Source: Rhabdophis nuchalis
Taxonomy: Eukaryota > Chordata > Lepidosauria > Squamata > Natricidae
Reading direction: 5' to 3'
NCBI GenBank assembly: GCA_039707465.1
Contig: CM077644.1
Location: forward strand, 101,727,875 to 101,791,874
DNA: 64,000 nt
Shown here piece after piece: positions 47,320 to 59,347 of the stretch. Under the pieces are notes generated by a model that was given only the letters and a program-made list of their open reading frames with translations, was not told the DNA's origin and ran no database searches. The translations under genes and the position numbers were made by a program. How positions within the stretch are numbered: position 1 is the stretch's first letter; every line of letters begins with the position of its first letter.

Positions 47320-49308
47320 GCTTCCGGTTCCGGCTCCTGCGGCGACGAGCGAGCCTAGCGCTCGCTCGCCGCTTTGTTTCTCTTTCTGCCCCCCCACGGG
47401 GGCGAGACTCCTCTTGTTTGAGGGTCTCCCGTAAAGCCGGCTCATCGGGGGGCGCCCTCCCCCACAGCGGTGGAGGAAGTGGCCTCCGGCGCGGCTTAGG
47501 TGAGGGAGAACATGCTGCGGGGGGTTCTCCCTTCGCCTAAGGAAGACGGCGCCATTTACAACAATGAAGAGGGTTGATCGGCTCAGTCAGAAGGTCTCCC
47601 GAGGCTTCAGCTGCGAGGGGAGAGTGAGTTTTTAAAAAAACTTTTTTTCTGCTGTCAGCCAGGCTGAAAGGACTGGGAGGGGGGAGTTTGTTTTCAAACC
47701 CCCCCCCCTCGGACTTAAGCGGCACTTGGAAATGGCTTCTCTGGAAGAGAAAGCGGAAATCTTAAATCCGGACTGTCTCTAACAAGGGAAAGTGGTATGC
47801 GGCTACTTGCAACATTGTGTCTAGGTCTGGCTGGTTATAAAAATTTTATTTTACTACTCTCTCCTCTGGGCTCTGAGATGGGCGGTGGAAAGTGGCTTTT
47901 CTTTGCCCCTGCCTGACTATTTTAACTATGGGAAATTCCCAGCGTCTCTTTACAATTGGGACTCTCTCTGGATATTAATGAAGAATTTTTTTCTTGTTGG
48001 ATTTGTGGTTCCTTTCTGGATTACCTTCGTTATTATAACTATTGAGTTGGAAAATTGTCTCTCTCTTGGTTCCTGAATTTTACAACGTTTCAACCTTGAT
48101 CTGAACTTTTGGCTCCCGGTTAGTCTCACCAGCCCCACCCTGAAAACGCCATTTTGGTGGCACTGACTCTAACAGTTAAGATGGCTCAAGAAACAGCACT
48201 GACAAGTTTAGAACAACGGATGGCTTCTCTTGAAACTGTTATACAAACTTTGGTTCAAGAAATTCAGGCCCAGAGGGCAGAAAACATCATTTTCAAGAAG
48301 GAGCTATTGGACATACGGAACCAAACGCTGGAAATCACACAGAAGACTGAAGAATTGGAAGGGGGGCTGGTGGGGGTTAAGGGAGAGATTAAAAATGTTA
48401 CTAAAGAGGTTGAGGAAACAAGTGGGCATGTGTCTAGGATTGATATGGAAAGAATGACATATTTTTTGAGATTTCAGAATGTTTTTGAGCAACCTGGTGA
48501 ATGCCTCCCTGATCTTATGAGCACAATTTTAGTAGACTATTTACAAAAACCTAAAGATGAGATCAGGGGGGACATTGACCTAGCCTATAGAATTAACTCA
48601 GCATATGCCAGGATAAATGAAGTGCCTAGAGAGATACATGTGAAATTTGTTAGAAGGTCAACCAGAGAGGAAATCTTGAAGGCGCAGAGAGGGAACCCTT
48701 TAATTTACCAACAAAAAACGGTCACTATCTTGAAGCAGATTCCTAGAAAGATTCGAGAAGCAAGGAGGGAATTTTCCTTCTTGTCTAAAATTTTATTTGA
48801 TCATGGGATTTGGTTCAAGTGGGTGACACCCGAAGGGATGCTGGTGTTCTGGGAAGGAGGAAGAGTGAGGATTAAAACAGTTGTTGAGGCGGAAGCCTTT
48901 CTTAAAAAACATTCCTCTGCCCTGGGAGAAGATCCAGGGGGGACGGAGGGAGCTACGGCCCCGCCCGCTGGGGGCCAGGGAGGAGAAAAAGAAGATACAA
49001 TAGCCAAGAGACTTAGATCAAAAAAATAACTTTGCCTTGATTTTACTGAACAATTTTGCATAATATTTTCTGGATTTTTTGTAAATGTCTGACAGCATGG
49101 AATTGAGAATTTAGGTATATGTACTTGCTTTTACCTTGTAGTGTTATGAAAAATGCTTTTTTTTTTGTTATTTTTTTATTGTGTATTTTGAGGTCTCGGA
49201 AGGGCCGACGACTTTGACGTGAATGCTCTCAAAATTTCTTTGTATCCCTTACCCTATCCTATAGAAAAAATGTAAAACCAATAAAACTTTTTCAATATAA
49301 AAAAAAAA
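47320..49308 (+). mobile_element. HAL1-like element: L1-type ORF1 without ORF2
   Basis: A 1989-bp insertion flanked by an exact 13-bp target duplication AAGATTACTTGTG (47307-47319 and 49309-49321). It has a GC-rich 5' UTR (about 47320-48180), one open ORF1 (48181-49029), a 3' UTR of about 280 bp with AATAAA near 49280, and a poly(A) tail at 49299-49308. There is no endonuclease or reverse transcriptase between ORF1 and the tail. Mammalian HAL1 (half-L1) elements have the same layout. It needs an L1 in trans. The insertion is 98 bp beyond the donor end of a CAMSAP2 exon, antisense to the gene. Confidence 0.85.
48181..49029 (+). CDS. L1 ORF1-type RNA-binding protein
   Basis: 282 codons from the first ATG, ATGGCTCAAGAAACA (an upstream in-frame TTG is not a start). 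Residues about 8-90 are a heptad-rich coiled coil (trimerisation in L1 ORF1p), then an RRM-like segment beginning MTYFLRFQNVFE, then the C-terminal domain with REIHVKFVRRSTREEILKA and REARREFSFLSKIL, the regions that bind RNA in L1 ORF1p. The tail is acidic then basic (AKRLRSKK). No frameshift or stop, suggesting recent activity or retained function. The family match is by layout and wording; a search is needed for identity. Confidence 0.85.
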   Translation: MAQETALTSLEQRMASLETVIQTLVQEIQAQRAENIIFKKELLDIRNQTLEITQKTEELEGGLVGVKGEIKNVTKEVEETSGHVSRIDMERMTYFLRFQNVFEQPGECLPDLMSTILVDYLQKPKDEIRGDIDLAYRINSAYARINEVPREIHVKFVRRSTREEILKAQRGNPLIYQQKTVTILKQIPRKIREARREFSFLSKILFDHGIWFKWVTPEGMLVFWEGGRVRIKTVVEAEAFLKKHSSALGEDPGGTEGATAPPAGGQGGEKEDTIAKRLRSKK

Positions 49309-49419
49309 AAGATTACTTGTGATTCTAAGAAACTTGTCTGTAAAAACATTCTCTTTTGATGGATAACGAAACAGAACACAAACAGCCTAAAGTCCAGTCA
49401 TTCAGTTACATGTTGGTAC

Positions 49420-49508
49420 CTGGCACTGATGAGTAAGGCTGTTGCTGTGTGTGCCTTGGAGGAGGAGGAGGAATCTGATGAGATGGTATAAAAGTTGAAG
49501 TCCCCACA
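49420..49508 (-). CDS. CAMSAP2: CAMSAP2 exon (Pro/Gln-rich linker)
   Basis: 89 bp: (S)VGTSTFIPSHQIPPPPP through QQQPYSSVP(G). Acceptor TTTTTTTCAG at 49509, donor CCAG|GTACCA at 49419. It corresponds to the alternatively spliced TFTQSHHHLPSRY region in mammals. Phase fits both neighbours. Confidence 0.85.
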
Positions 49509-49763
49509 CTGAAAAAAATGAAAAAACCCACCACTTGTTAGAAGGTGGACACTTCTGCCTGTCACTTGAAAAACATGTAGTCCTGAGCAGTGTCAAAAAG
49601 CAATCTTGCATTATTTATTTATGCATTATTCTTCCTTATACAATTTATGTCTCAATTGCAACTAATGATAGAAAACATATACTCCATTTGAATCACAAAA
49701 ATTAAAACACCAAGTAACAACATCATAAATCATTAGTACCGCCCAACTAGAGAAACCCTATTC

Positions 49764-50079
49764 CAGTGATGGCTAACCTTTTTTGGCTCGCGTGCCAAAA
49801 GCGGGGGGCCCCCCGCAGGGGGGTTGTGCATGGGCGTGCCACACCCATAATGCTATGTGCGTGATCCTCTGCTTTTGGCACGCTTTTTTCGCCCTCCACA
49901 GGCTCCAGAGGCTTCAGGAGCTTCCCTGAAGCCTCCAGAGGGCGAAAAACGGCCTCAAAAGAAGGCAGCTGGCTAGCACACACATGCAAGCTAGTGCTGA
50001 CAGGGCAACGCCTTGCGTGCCCTAAGAAATGGTTCCGCGTGCCACCTGTGGCACCCGTGCCATAGGTTCGCCATCACTG
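49764..50079. mobile_element. hAT MITE (CAGTGATGGC family, opposite orientation)
   Basis: Ends CAGTGATGGCTAACC and GGTTCGCCATCACTG; exact 8-bp duplication CCCTATTC at 49756-49763 and 50080-50087. Same family as 9531-9903, with interior reversed. Confidence 0.9.
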
Positions 50080-51257
50080 CCCTATTCAAAACTGGAAAGG
50101 GACAATATCCATTTCAATGCTCCAATGTCCTTCTTAATGAATAAAAAAATAAACATTAAAACTAATCAGTGTAATCTTTGCTCCCCGAGAAAGTATATAG
50201 TATTGTTATGTTAATCTACATGCGTATTTTGTTTAATTCAATGCAGATTATTTTCTGATCATATCACACCTAAGAAAGCTGTTATCTTCACTACAATAGC
50301 ACATACTCTTCAAATATCGTCTATGTTGCAAATATTATGGCATTTTAAGCCTTTTCTATGTATTAATGGTTTCTATATACGATATTTCAATTAATAAATA
50401 CACACATTATTTATCAGACATCCCTCATTTTTAAGCTTTGTAAGGCTTAGAGTCACTGGCCTACTGTTACATGTGAACTGTAAAATGAAGTGGCTCCTTG
50501 AATGTAGGCTCCTTTGTTTTCCCCTAATAATTCTAATTAGCATATCACCTTGCTTCCTAGATAAATCATAAAGTAGGATGGATAGAAATATAGTTTCAGA
50601 TTCTTATAAACCCAAGCTAACATTTTGTGAGACATGAAAAACTATTAAATATGATATGTGGTAGGGCTGATTGTCTTTTGCATCTCAGACAACAATTTGG
50701 TTCCCAAAAATATATAAAATTAACTTCTACTGATGATAAAAAATAAGCCCATCAGATACTTAACAAGCTTTTCATATTCTAGAAGGAACACTATTGATTT
50801 CAGCTAGAATAAATTCTGTAGAATAACTAATCAGCATTGGAATGACACTGAAATTAAATAAATCACTAGTTTTGAAACCCTTGGACCTAGTTTAAAAGCT
50901 TAATAAAATATTATTTATAAGATGTCAGTTCCTAGATGATATAGCCATCTTCTGTCTTGACATCTTAATGATTGATATACCATACATCCTATGGCATATG
51001 CATTTACTATACGTGTTATCTCCTTAACACATTGAGGGGAGGACACCAACATTTTGCATATCTTTAATTCTGGCACCTTACTTTTTTTAAACATACAAAG
51101 GCCTTCTCCACATCAATGAGATAGCATGGCAAGATTCATTGCCTTTTCTATGATACTCCAAAGAGCAAAGCATATATTTTGCACAGTTCATTGAGAGAAG
51201 GGAAAAGGAAAATAGGGGAAGAAAAAGATTGAGAGACATGCTTAACAGGACTGATAC

Positions 51258-51351
51258 CTGGTTATCAGATCGGAATCATGCAAAACACCTGGGTAACTTC
51301 TCTGATTGGCATTTGTAGGAGAAACAGAAGATGCTTCCATTGGAGGTTCAG
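51258..51351 (-). CDS. CAMSAP2: CAMSAP2 exon (linker after CH domain)
   Basis: 94 bp: (A)EPPMEASSVSPTNANQRSYP through DLIT(S). Acceptor TCTGTGCAG at 51352, donor ACCAG|GTATCA at 51257. Sequence is less conserved here; the call rests on splice signals, phase with both neighbours, and the position of AEP after the PQ of the upstream exon. A nearer GT inside the exon (51280) could give a shorter form but breaks the phase. Confidence 0.8.
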
Positions 51352-52548
51352 CTGCACAGAAGATAAATATTTCACACATTTAAAGTTGTAGAAATGAAGA
51401 CATAGACAAAACTTCAATTGGTCCCAGCATATACCCGTTAGGAACCTCATCTCATTTAGCTGTCTATCTCACTTTGTTATCAATTACATTTAGGAGCTCA
51501 TGCAAACATTGATGTAGAAGTGAGATGGGCAACCTTTTTTCAATTGGGAGCTCTGTATTAAACCATTAATGCAAAATTTGCTCCACATTACAAGTTAACT
51601 TGTTAGAATGTTAAGTAAATCCTAACCTTATCCTACATTGGGAAATAGAAACTTTGTCCTGACAAATGAAGGATGATCAGCTAGGTGATAGAAAATCTGC
51701 GAATATGGTCACCCTTTCCATCCAAGTTTCTGTCAGTCAAACAGACATGCAGTTCGTTGCTATCCAGGGGGACCAGTATGGGAAAGCAGTTAAGATGATG
51801 GATTACGAGTGGGAAAACTAGGTTGCACTATTCACTTAGGCATGGAAGCTGCCTGGGTGATGTTGAGCCAAGTACTCTGTCTCAGTCCAAATTGGGATTA
51901 GGTTCTATAATGAGAGGAAATACAACTCCCTGTTGCATCATGGATTGACAGCTTAATTGTGTGAACTGAAGGAATGCAGTTCATAAACAAGCAAATCCTG
52001 AAACCAAGCAGGATAAATGCTAGAAACAACAAGGGTTCTTTGAATGCTGTTACTTGAAGTTCTACTTTAGTAAGCAAAAGGACATACTATAAATCATAGG
52101 GCGGTAAAGAGATCTGGATGCAAAGGGACATCATTGTCCCTTAAAACACTGAAGTTGCACAAGCCAAGACATGATGAGATGCACAAGTAAACGCACAAAG
52201 CTTTCTTGACTAAGTTATATTATTGTTATACATAATCTATTACTGTTTGTCTTGGTAGTATTCCTGTTTCAATTCAAGCAAAGTCTCCCTGACCCCTTAA
52301 AAAAGACAAGAATGTGTGTAGGGAATGAGAAGCACCAGGATTCAACCTGGAATCTTCTTGAAGAACACATAATCTACCACGGAATCTCTTGTTGTTTGTC
52401 ATAATATAAAAGCAGGACTTCAATAGGTTATTTTCCTATACCTTGAACAGTGTAGGCTTCTATAATTCACCACTTCAAAAATATCGTATGTTCAATGTTA
52501 AACAACAGCTGCTGATCAGAAGATCACAGAAACGGGGGAAAAAATCAC

Positions 52549-52642
52549 CTTGAGGATGACCTACAACTCGAGGCTGGACAAATGATGGCTTCACCACTTC
52601 AAACCACCAGAACAGCTCTGCCATGAACACTAAATAATTACT
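52549..52642 (-). CDS. CAMSAP2: CAMSAP2 exon (end of CH domain)
   Basis: 94 bp: SNYLVFMAELFWWFEVVKPS through VGHPQ(G/A). Nearly identical to human at the end of the CAMSAP-type CH domain. Acceptor TTTATTTACAG at 52643, donor CAAG|GTGATT at 52548. It starts in phase 0. This is the most upstream exon I can find in the window. Confidence 0.96.
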
Positions 52643-53878
52643 CTGTAAATAAAAGATACTAGTGTTAATATATAAGTTCTGAAGAAAAGAATTCATGGAG
52701 TCTAGGTTCTCCACCATTATAACCTTGGAGTAAAAAGTGTTAGATATGTGACATGATAACTACAATGGCAAACTTTAAATCAGAAACAAACCATCTGCTA
52801 CCATTCAGACTATTTTAGAGCACTGTTTCTCAGACTCAACAACTTTTTAGATGTGTGGACTTCAACTCCCAGAATTCCCCAGCCAACACAAGATTTCCTT
52901 AATCCCATACTGGGTGAAGTTAATGAGAGATGAAGTTCAAAGCATCTGAAGTGCACCACGTTGTATAACCTTCAGTTAAACCTATTAACAGAACAGAAGA
53001 AGCGAACAAAAAGAAATGTCAGTATTTGCACACATTGGCAATGATTAAGCTATTTAATACAAAATCCTCATAATCCTTAACTTAATCTCTAATTATACAG
53101 GCATTTCTTCCTGATACCAGAGTTCTAGACTGGGCAATGGTTTTAATCAAAAGAGCAACAACACTAAGCGAATGATGGGATCAGTTTTGTTGCAAAGTCT
53201 GAAATCCAGGGTCAGATTTTCCACAGGGAAAAAAGAATTGCTGAAGGAAAAATCCATCAAAAATTAAATTCCTGTTCACATGAATTTATGGAAGTTTGCC
53301 TTCATTGAAAACACACTATTTAAATTATCTATCAATTGATTCCCCTTTGCTGTGTCAGGAATGCAGAGATTTTGAAAGCCATTATATACTATTTACTCAC
53401 TTGTTTTGAACCTTGAATCACAGCCACGTTTCAGGTTGTGGCCATGCTACAAGAGGGCTGGGTGTCCTCAACATACATTTGGATGAAATAATTCAAACCT
53501 TTTACAAACATCTCTCTGCTCTTCAATAAAGCAGCCTGACTTTTTACAGGCTTTCCTGTGAGCCTAAAAAGAATAGTAACTGAAAAAGAATCAAGTTATG
53601 ACTCAGTTCCTTAGAACAGCTGTATATTTTATCAAGTTTCTGGAAAAGCCTGAAAGAAGATCAGCTGTTCTACTGAGCAGCACAAAGATGTTCTGATCAT
53701 GTTGAGTTGAAAGCAATTCTGAATCATTTTTGAAACATGTGGGGCCCTGCAAAATAACTTCTGATTATTACTTTTATAACCCAGATAGATGGATATACTT
53801 ATGCTCACAAGGCAGTGATAAAAGTAGAGCAAAACATCACTTGGCAAGTATCACATGAATCTGTCAGGTTAAGCTAAC

Positions 53879-53922
53879 CTCTCTCTCTCTCTCTCTCTCT
53901 CCCCCTCTCTCTCTTTCTCCTT
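53879..53922. repeat. (CT)n microsatellite
   Basis: CT-dinucleotide run with a CCCC interruption. Confidence 0.95.
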
Positions 53923-54059
53923 CCCTACTTGTGCATACAATGCTAAGAAAGTGCCAAACAAAAATATTCAGTGCTGTTTTGTAAAGGCAAAAGCAGAGTG
54001 AAGATCAGTTAGAAAGCAGAAGACAGAAAACACCACTGAAGAATTAAATGCATCTATAA

Positions 54060-54460
54060 GGGATGCTCACTTAACAGCCACTCATACAGTAATGATTTGA
54101 AATTATGATGTTGCTGAACAAGTGGTACTTATGACCAGTCCTTCTGGCTGTCATAGCATTCCTACAATCACATGAACACATGATCATGACCATTTTACAG
54201 TTATGATGTTATAGCCTCCCACAATCAGGCGAGTTGATTAGCAACCTTATTTGCTGGGCTTCCTACAAGCAAAGTCAATGGGGAAGTAACAAGAGGTTGT
54301 AAATGATGTGATGTCATCCTTAATGAAAACACAATATTTACTTAACTGCAACCGGCATTCCACTGTAAGCAGTGTGGTCATGTGACATCATACTTTATTA
54401 TTGTGACACTTAGTGACAGAAATAGCAGTCTAAATTGCCATTGTTGACCAAGGACTATCA
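54060..54460. mobile_element. Diverged Tigger-like MITE
   Basis: Words AAGCAAAGTCAATGGGGAAG and GTGGTACTTATGACCAG and a final GACCAAGGACTATCA match the family, but ends are decayed. Boundaries approximate. Confidence 0.6.
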
Positions 54461-55861
54461 CACAAAGTCCCTGTGAACCTGCATATTCTTCTTAACTGGA
54501 AATTTTGCCTCATTCCTTTATTGCATATTAAGTCCTGTTGCTGGGATACTTCAGAAGAAGACCCTTTTGAGTAAACCTGTCTAGATCAATCATTAGCCCA
54601 CATTAAGCTAACAAAACTAATGGTGTCAGTACTGAGATAGTAACCAGACCAAATTTTGTGCAAGAACAATTACTAAAAATCAGAATGCAAGAGAAGAGAT
54701 CACTTCCCAATTTATATATCAAAAATATTCATGTTTTTCAAACCACATGAAACTATAATTAAGTTTCTGTAAAGTTTTAGAGAGAACTCTCCTTCCACGT
54801 ATGGCACTAGATTAATATGTTTGCTGTATGTGCTAGACATAATGATGATGTTTAATAATTAGTATTACTTTCCTGAGTTTATACATATCACCTCAGGATA
54901 AAAAAATTCCCATATACAAACTCATCTAAATGAACAGAACCATAACACCTATCCTACCATTCCCTTACAGGATAAACAATGTCAATCAAAACACAGAAAG
55001 GAAATAAGAAATAGTAAGACTAAAAAAGTATAAGTCACAAATAAGGAAGAAAAATGGAATTGTGCTAAACTATTTACTGAACGTTTCCATAGGTTTCTGT
55101 TCTTGCAAGCCATTCCTGCTTTATAATAACCATGTACTGCTTCATAGTTTTTAAAATCTCTTTCTTTAGGAAGATCTCACTGACTCAAACTACAGTTTTC
55201 TTGGCCTTCCCCTTTCTCTTGACCCCATTCACCAGGGGTTGCTCATTTTATTACTATTGGTTTGGGCGTGTTCCCGTGTGTGACGCTTCTGCACATACTC
55301 AGAAGCATCCAGGCAGGTGGGTGGAGCATCCCATCGCCGCTACTACCAGTTTGGCCAATGTGGGCTGAACTGGCAGCAACCCACCTCTGCCGTTCACTCT
55401 TCCTTCATATATTTGTTTTTAAAATGTCGTTCTTCATTTTCAATGCACTTTTTTCATACTAGTCACTGAATTTTATAATCAATCCACATTCATAATACCT
55501 TTCTTCCAAATGTCAGGCATGGCCAGATGCAGCCTTCATGGAAACATTAAACAAATTGCACAGCCATTAGATAAGCAAACCTAGCCTATACTAGTAAGCA
55601 TTTTTCCAGGGATACATGGATACCCTATAATTTTCAACATTTTCAGTCCATCACTCTTATTTTTTACATTAACTTTATTAGAAGTTCCTTGAAGAGCTCT
55701 CCTATATTCTCTGAAACTACTTGTTCTCCCTTTATACCTTATACAATATCTTTCTATCGTCCTAATTTTTTCAAAAATCATTCTCTGATATGCATGTTCA
55801 CAGTCTCATTCCACCTGTCTTTTCATTCAATCAAAACACAAAACACAGAACACAAAACACA

Positions 55862-57547
55862 GTCCCTCCTGGCTTGTACTGGCATCCTGGGAGACGACAC
55901 GAGGCTGGCTCCAGGGCATTGTCAACGCATCTTTGAGTGAGGGGTCCTTGCCTGCCGTCTTGAAAGAGGCGGTAGTGAGGCCCCTCCTCAAGAAGCCGTC
56001 CCTGGACCCAGCTTTATTAGAGAACTATCGTCCGGTCTCCAACCTTCACTTTTTGGTGAAGGTTGTCGAGAGTGTGGTAGCCCAACAGTTTCCGCGACAC
56101 CTGGAGGAAGTTGATTATCTAGACCCGCGCCAGTCCGGCTTCCGACCCGGTCACAGCACCGAGACGGCATTGGTCGCGTTGGTTGATGATCTCTGGAGGG
56201 CGCGGGATAGAGGTTATTCCTCTATCCTAGTCCTATTAGACCTCTCGGCGGCTTTTGATACCATCGACCATGGTATCCTATTGCACCGACTGGGGGGGTT
56301 GGGGTTGGGAGGCACCGTTTTGCGGTGGTTCTCATCCTACCTCTCTGGTCGGTCGCAATATGTGTTGACGGGAGGGCAGAGGTCGACCTCGAGGCCTCTC
56401 TTATGTGGGGTTCCTCAGGGGTCGGTCCTCTCGCCCCTCCTTTTCAACACATATATGAAGCCGCTGGGTGAGATCATCCGTGGTTTTGGGGTGGAGTACC
56501 ATCTGTACGCTGATGACACCCAGCTGTACATATCCACCCCAAACCACCCCAACGATGCCGCCGAAGTGCTGTCCCGGTGTTTGGAGGCCATACGGATCTG
56601 GATGGGTGGTAACAAACTCAGGCTCAACCCTGCCAAGACTGAGTGGCTGTGGTTTCCGGCACCCCGGTTCAGCCAGATTACACCAACTCTGGCCATTGGG
56701 GGCGAAACACTGGCCCCCGTGGAGAGGGCGCGCAATTTGGGTGTCCTCCTGGATTCCCGGCTGTCCATGGAGGACCATGTGGCGGCCGTGGCCAGGGGGG
56801 CGTTTCATCAGGTACGCCTGATGCGCCAATTGCGCCCCTTACTGGACCGGGCTGCCCTTCGCACAGTCACTCAAGCTCTCGTGACGTCCCGACTCGACTA
56901 CTGTAATGCTCTCTACATGGGGCTTCCCTTGAGGTGCACTCGAAAGCTACAGCTAGTCCAAAACGCAGCCGCGCGGGTGATTATGGGAGCCACTAGATGC
57001 TCCCACATAACACCGATCCTGCGCGAGCTGCATTGGCTTCCTGTGGTTTTTCGAGTGCGCTTCAAGGTTCTGACAACTATCTTTAAAGCGCTCCATGGCT
57101 CGGGGCCTAGTTATATGCGAGACCGCCTCCTGCCCCATACATCCCTTAGACCGATACGCTCCCACAGAGAGGGCCTTCTCAGGGTGCCGTCGGCCGGACA
57201 ATGCCGACTGGCGACACCCAGGGGAAGAGCCTTCTCTGTGGCGGGCCCAGCCCTTTGGAATGACCTACCCCCTGAATTACGTACCATCACCGACCTCCGC
57301 CTCTTCCGCCAATGTCTTAAGACATATTTGTTTCAACAAGCCGGCCTAGCCTAACCTCCCATGGGGACTTTTAGGTGGTTTTAAATTGGGTTTTTAAAAT
57401 TTGGTTTTAGCGCAGGATAGGTTATTTAATAGTTTTTTAAATTATATTTATTGTATTTTGTATGTTTTTAAATTTTCCTGTGCGCCGCCCTGGGTCCTTC
57501 GTGGAGAAGGGCGGGATATAAATTTAAATAAATAAATAAATAAAATA
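55862..57547 (+). mobile_element. L2 LINE, 5'-truncated, with open reverse transcriptase frame
   Basis: Starts just upstream of the reverse transcriptase ([18 protein letters not shown]), reads through the stop at 57352-57354, then a 3' UTR with a GGCGGGATATAAATTT phrase and an AAAT repeat tail (to about 57547). 5'-truncated in ORF2. It lies in what I infer is a CAMSAP2 intron. Confidence 0.9.
55875..57354 (+). CDS. L2 ORF2 reverse transcriptase fragment
   Basis: Open for about 490 codons. Motifs in order: [66 protein letters not shown] (intact YADD), then [14 protein letters not shown] and [16 protein letters not shown], ending LFQQAGLA. The reading frame is intact although the endonuclease is missing, as expected of a recent truncated copy. 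Confidence 0.88.
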
Positions 57548-58704
57548 AATTCTTCTTAGTATAATTCCCAAACACTTTGTTAACATTCACTTTGTTCTAG
57601 CAGTTTCCACATAATCTTTCCTAACATTCTATACATCCTATTTAGAGATGAATCTATCTTTGAATACTTTTTCACACAAAACTAGTACTTCCTTTTTCTA
57701 CAGTCAATATACATTTATCTTCATTTCTTTAATTGCTTTTCTATCCTTCTGTGACTATTTTCCCTAAGATTCATTCCTGACATAAATAATAGGTTATACC
57801 ACATTTATGAACCCTGCTGCTTTTCATCAATATGCTCGTCCGGGTATAAGGAAAGGAAAAAAGTGATTAACTATAAATGGGGGTATTTAGATGCAATAAT
57901 GGAAACTACAGAAATTCTCCTGCAAGAATTCTGTAATGCGTGAGAAATAGGGTACTTTGGAGCATTTATTAAACATACTCTGATTTGTCTTCAGATGTAT
58001 ACATCTTTTGCATTTTATCTAAACATAATATCACCTTTGCACTCTTTATATGTGTTCATCATATAAATTAAATACATTATATATTAAGATTTATATTAAT
58101 TTGATGCCTTATGTATTGAACTATAAAGTTGAAGCTAATACAACTTTTTCTTAACAGATGCTTACCAAATAGTCACCATGCTCATTCATTCTTGGGTGTC
58201 TGACAATGCAATTGCTTCTTTCATACTGTCATCCTCTTTCCCCTTATATGTTCATGTTATCTTACAAAATATTTTTTTCTATGGACTGCTACATAGAAAA
58301 AGTCATCTCTGATAGTGGAATGCAACATACAACTACCATAAACAACCTACATGATCCTGGTCCTTACTGTGTGACGTATAACTTAGCTCTTCTATTCATA
58401 ACTAATTTTATATTTTCATTTCCATGCTAGTATCCAACAACTTCACTCAACAAGATCAGACCACTTTTATTGAGATATATTGTATATTTTCCCCTTTCTC
58501 CTAATTTCACACCCACACCGTATCTATTTTCTTTCATTTCATTCATTATTTCACTTACTTTATTCCTACATTTCCAGCTGCCATGTTCCATATTTCATAG
58601 TTGTCACCAGATGGCCTCATAGATATTCACCTACCCCTCACTGTTGCACCACAGTTTTGGTTACATACGTCTTCATAGTAACTCAGAGAAGCTATAGACT
58701 AGGT

Positions 58705-58839
58705 CAGGGGTCTGCAACGTCGGCTCTTTTAAGACTGGTGGACTTCAACTCCCAGAATTCCCCAGCCAGCATGGCTGGCTGGGGAATCCTGGGAGTTGAA
58801 GTCCACCAGTCTTAAAAGAGCCGACTTTGCAGACCCCTG
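58705..58839. mobile_element. Foldback hAT MITE (135 bp)
   Basis: An almost perfect palindrome centred near 58772. Ends CAGGGGTCTGCAACG and TTTGCAGACCCCTG. Exact 8-bp duplication GACTAGGT at 58697-58704 and 58840-58847. Its centre (GGACTTCAACTCCCAGAATT) is shared with 25265-25397 and the fragment at 52819. Confidence 0.9.
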
Positions 58840-59163
58840 GACTAGGTTACTAGTCATAGTTGTACTTGTGTCACATACGGCATGCCGTCAATCAAAAATT
58901 GATGGACAATACTGGTAAGTTTTGGCATATTTTGACTGTTATAAACACAAATAAAGTCAGGTTTTATCCAATCATGTTCGAGGTATCTATGCAGGCTAGG
59001 CTTGCTAATCAAGAGATTACCTTCCAAGCCACATATTCTTGCCTGCAATTTGAGAATACATGCATGTCTTAACACATATTCAGGACGCCTATGATAATAA
59101 CCTGATAATTACACATATTGTTCAGCACTGAAAAAATCATTGGCTTAGCTCTGATAATTCTAT

Positions 59164-59226
59164 ATAGGACTTAATAAGCTAAATTCTAAGGATTCTTTGT
59201 AGGACTTAATAAGCTAAATTCTAAAT
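59164..59226. repeat. Short tandem duplication
   Basis: TAGGACTTAATAAGCTAAAT is present twice, about 38 bp apart. Confidence 0.8.
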
Positions 59227-59347
59227 GAGGCCTTTGCTCAGACTTATTTATTCGTGTTTATCTTTGTGACCTAACAGAATACTACACAGGAGTTTCAGAT
59301 TTACTACTGTCAATGTTCATATAGTGTTATGCCTTAATGTTGTAATG

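Larger units (their letters stand above)
25705..52642 (-). other. CAMSAP2: CAMSAP2 gene, 3' part (11 coding exons and 3' UTR)
   Basis: CAMSAP2 binds and stabilises free microtubule minus ends away from the centrosome, keeping non-centrosomal microtubule arrays in neurons and epithelia; it also contacts spectrin and calmodulin. The exons give 1165 codons in one continuous phase: end of the CH region (residues about 1-20 of this part), a Ser-rich disordered middle, a charged helix (434-484), a coiled coil (575-608), the conserved RRFSPSQ...FVCFGDDGE stretch (696-719), a second coiled coil (843-920) and the CKK domain (about 1025-1160). Human CAMSAP2 is about 1,490 residues, so roughly 330 N-terminal residues lie beyond the right edge. 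Wording is closer to human CAMSAP2 than to my memory of CAMSAP1 or CAMSAP3. Confidence 0.95.

Noticed and set aside
48154..48180. Earlier start for the ORF1 protein
   Set aside because: The codon at 48154 is TTG, not ATG; the first ATG in frame is 48181.
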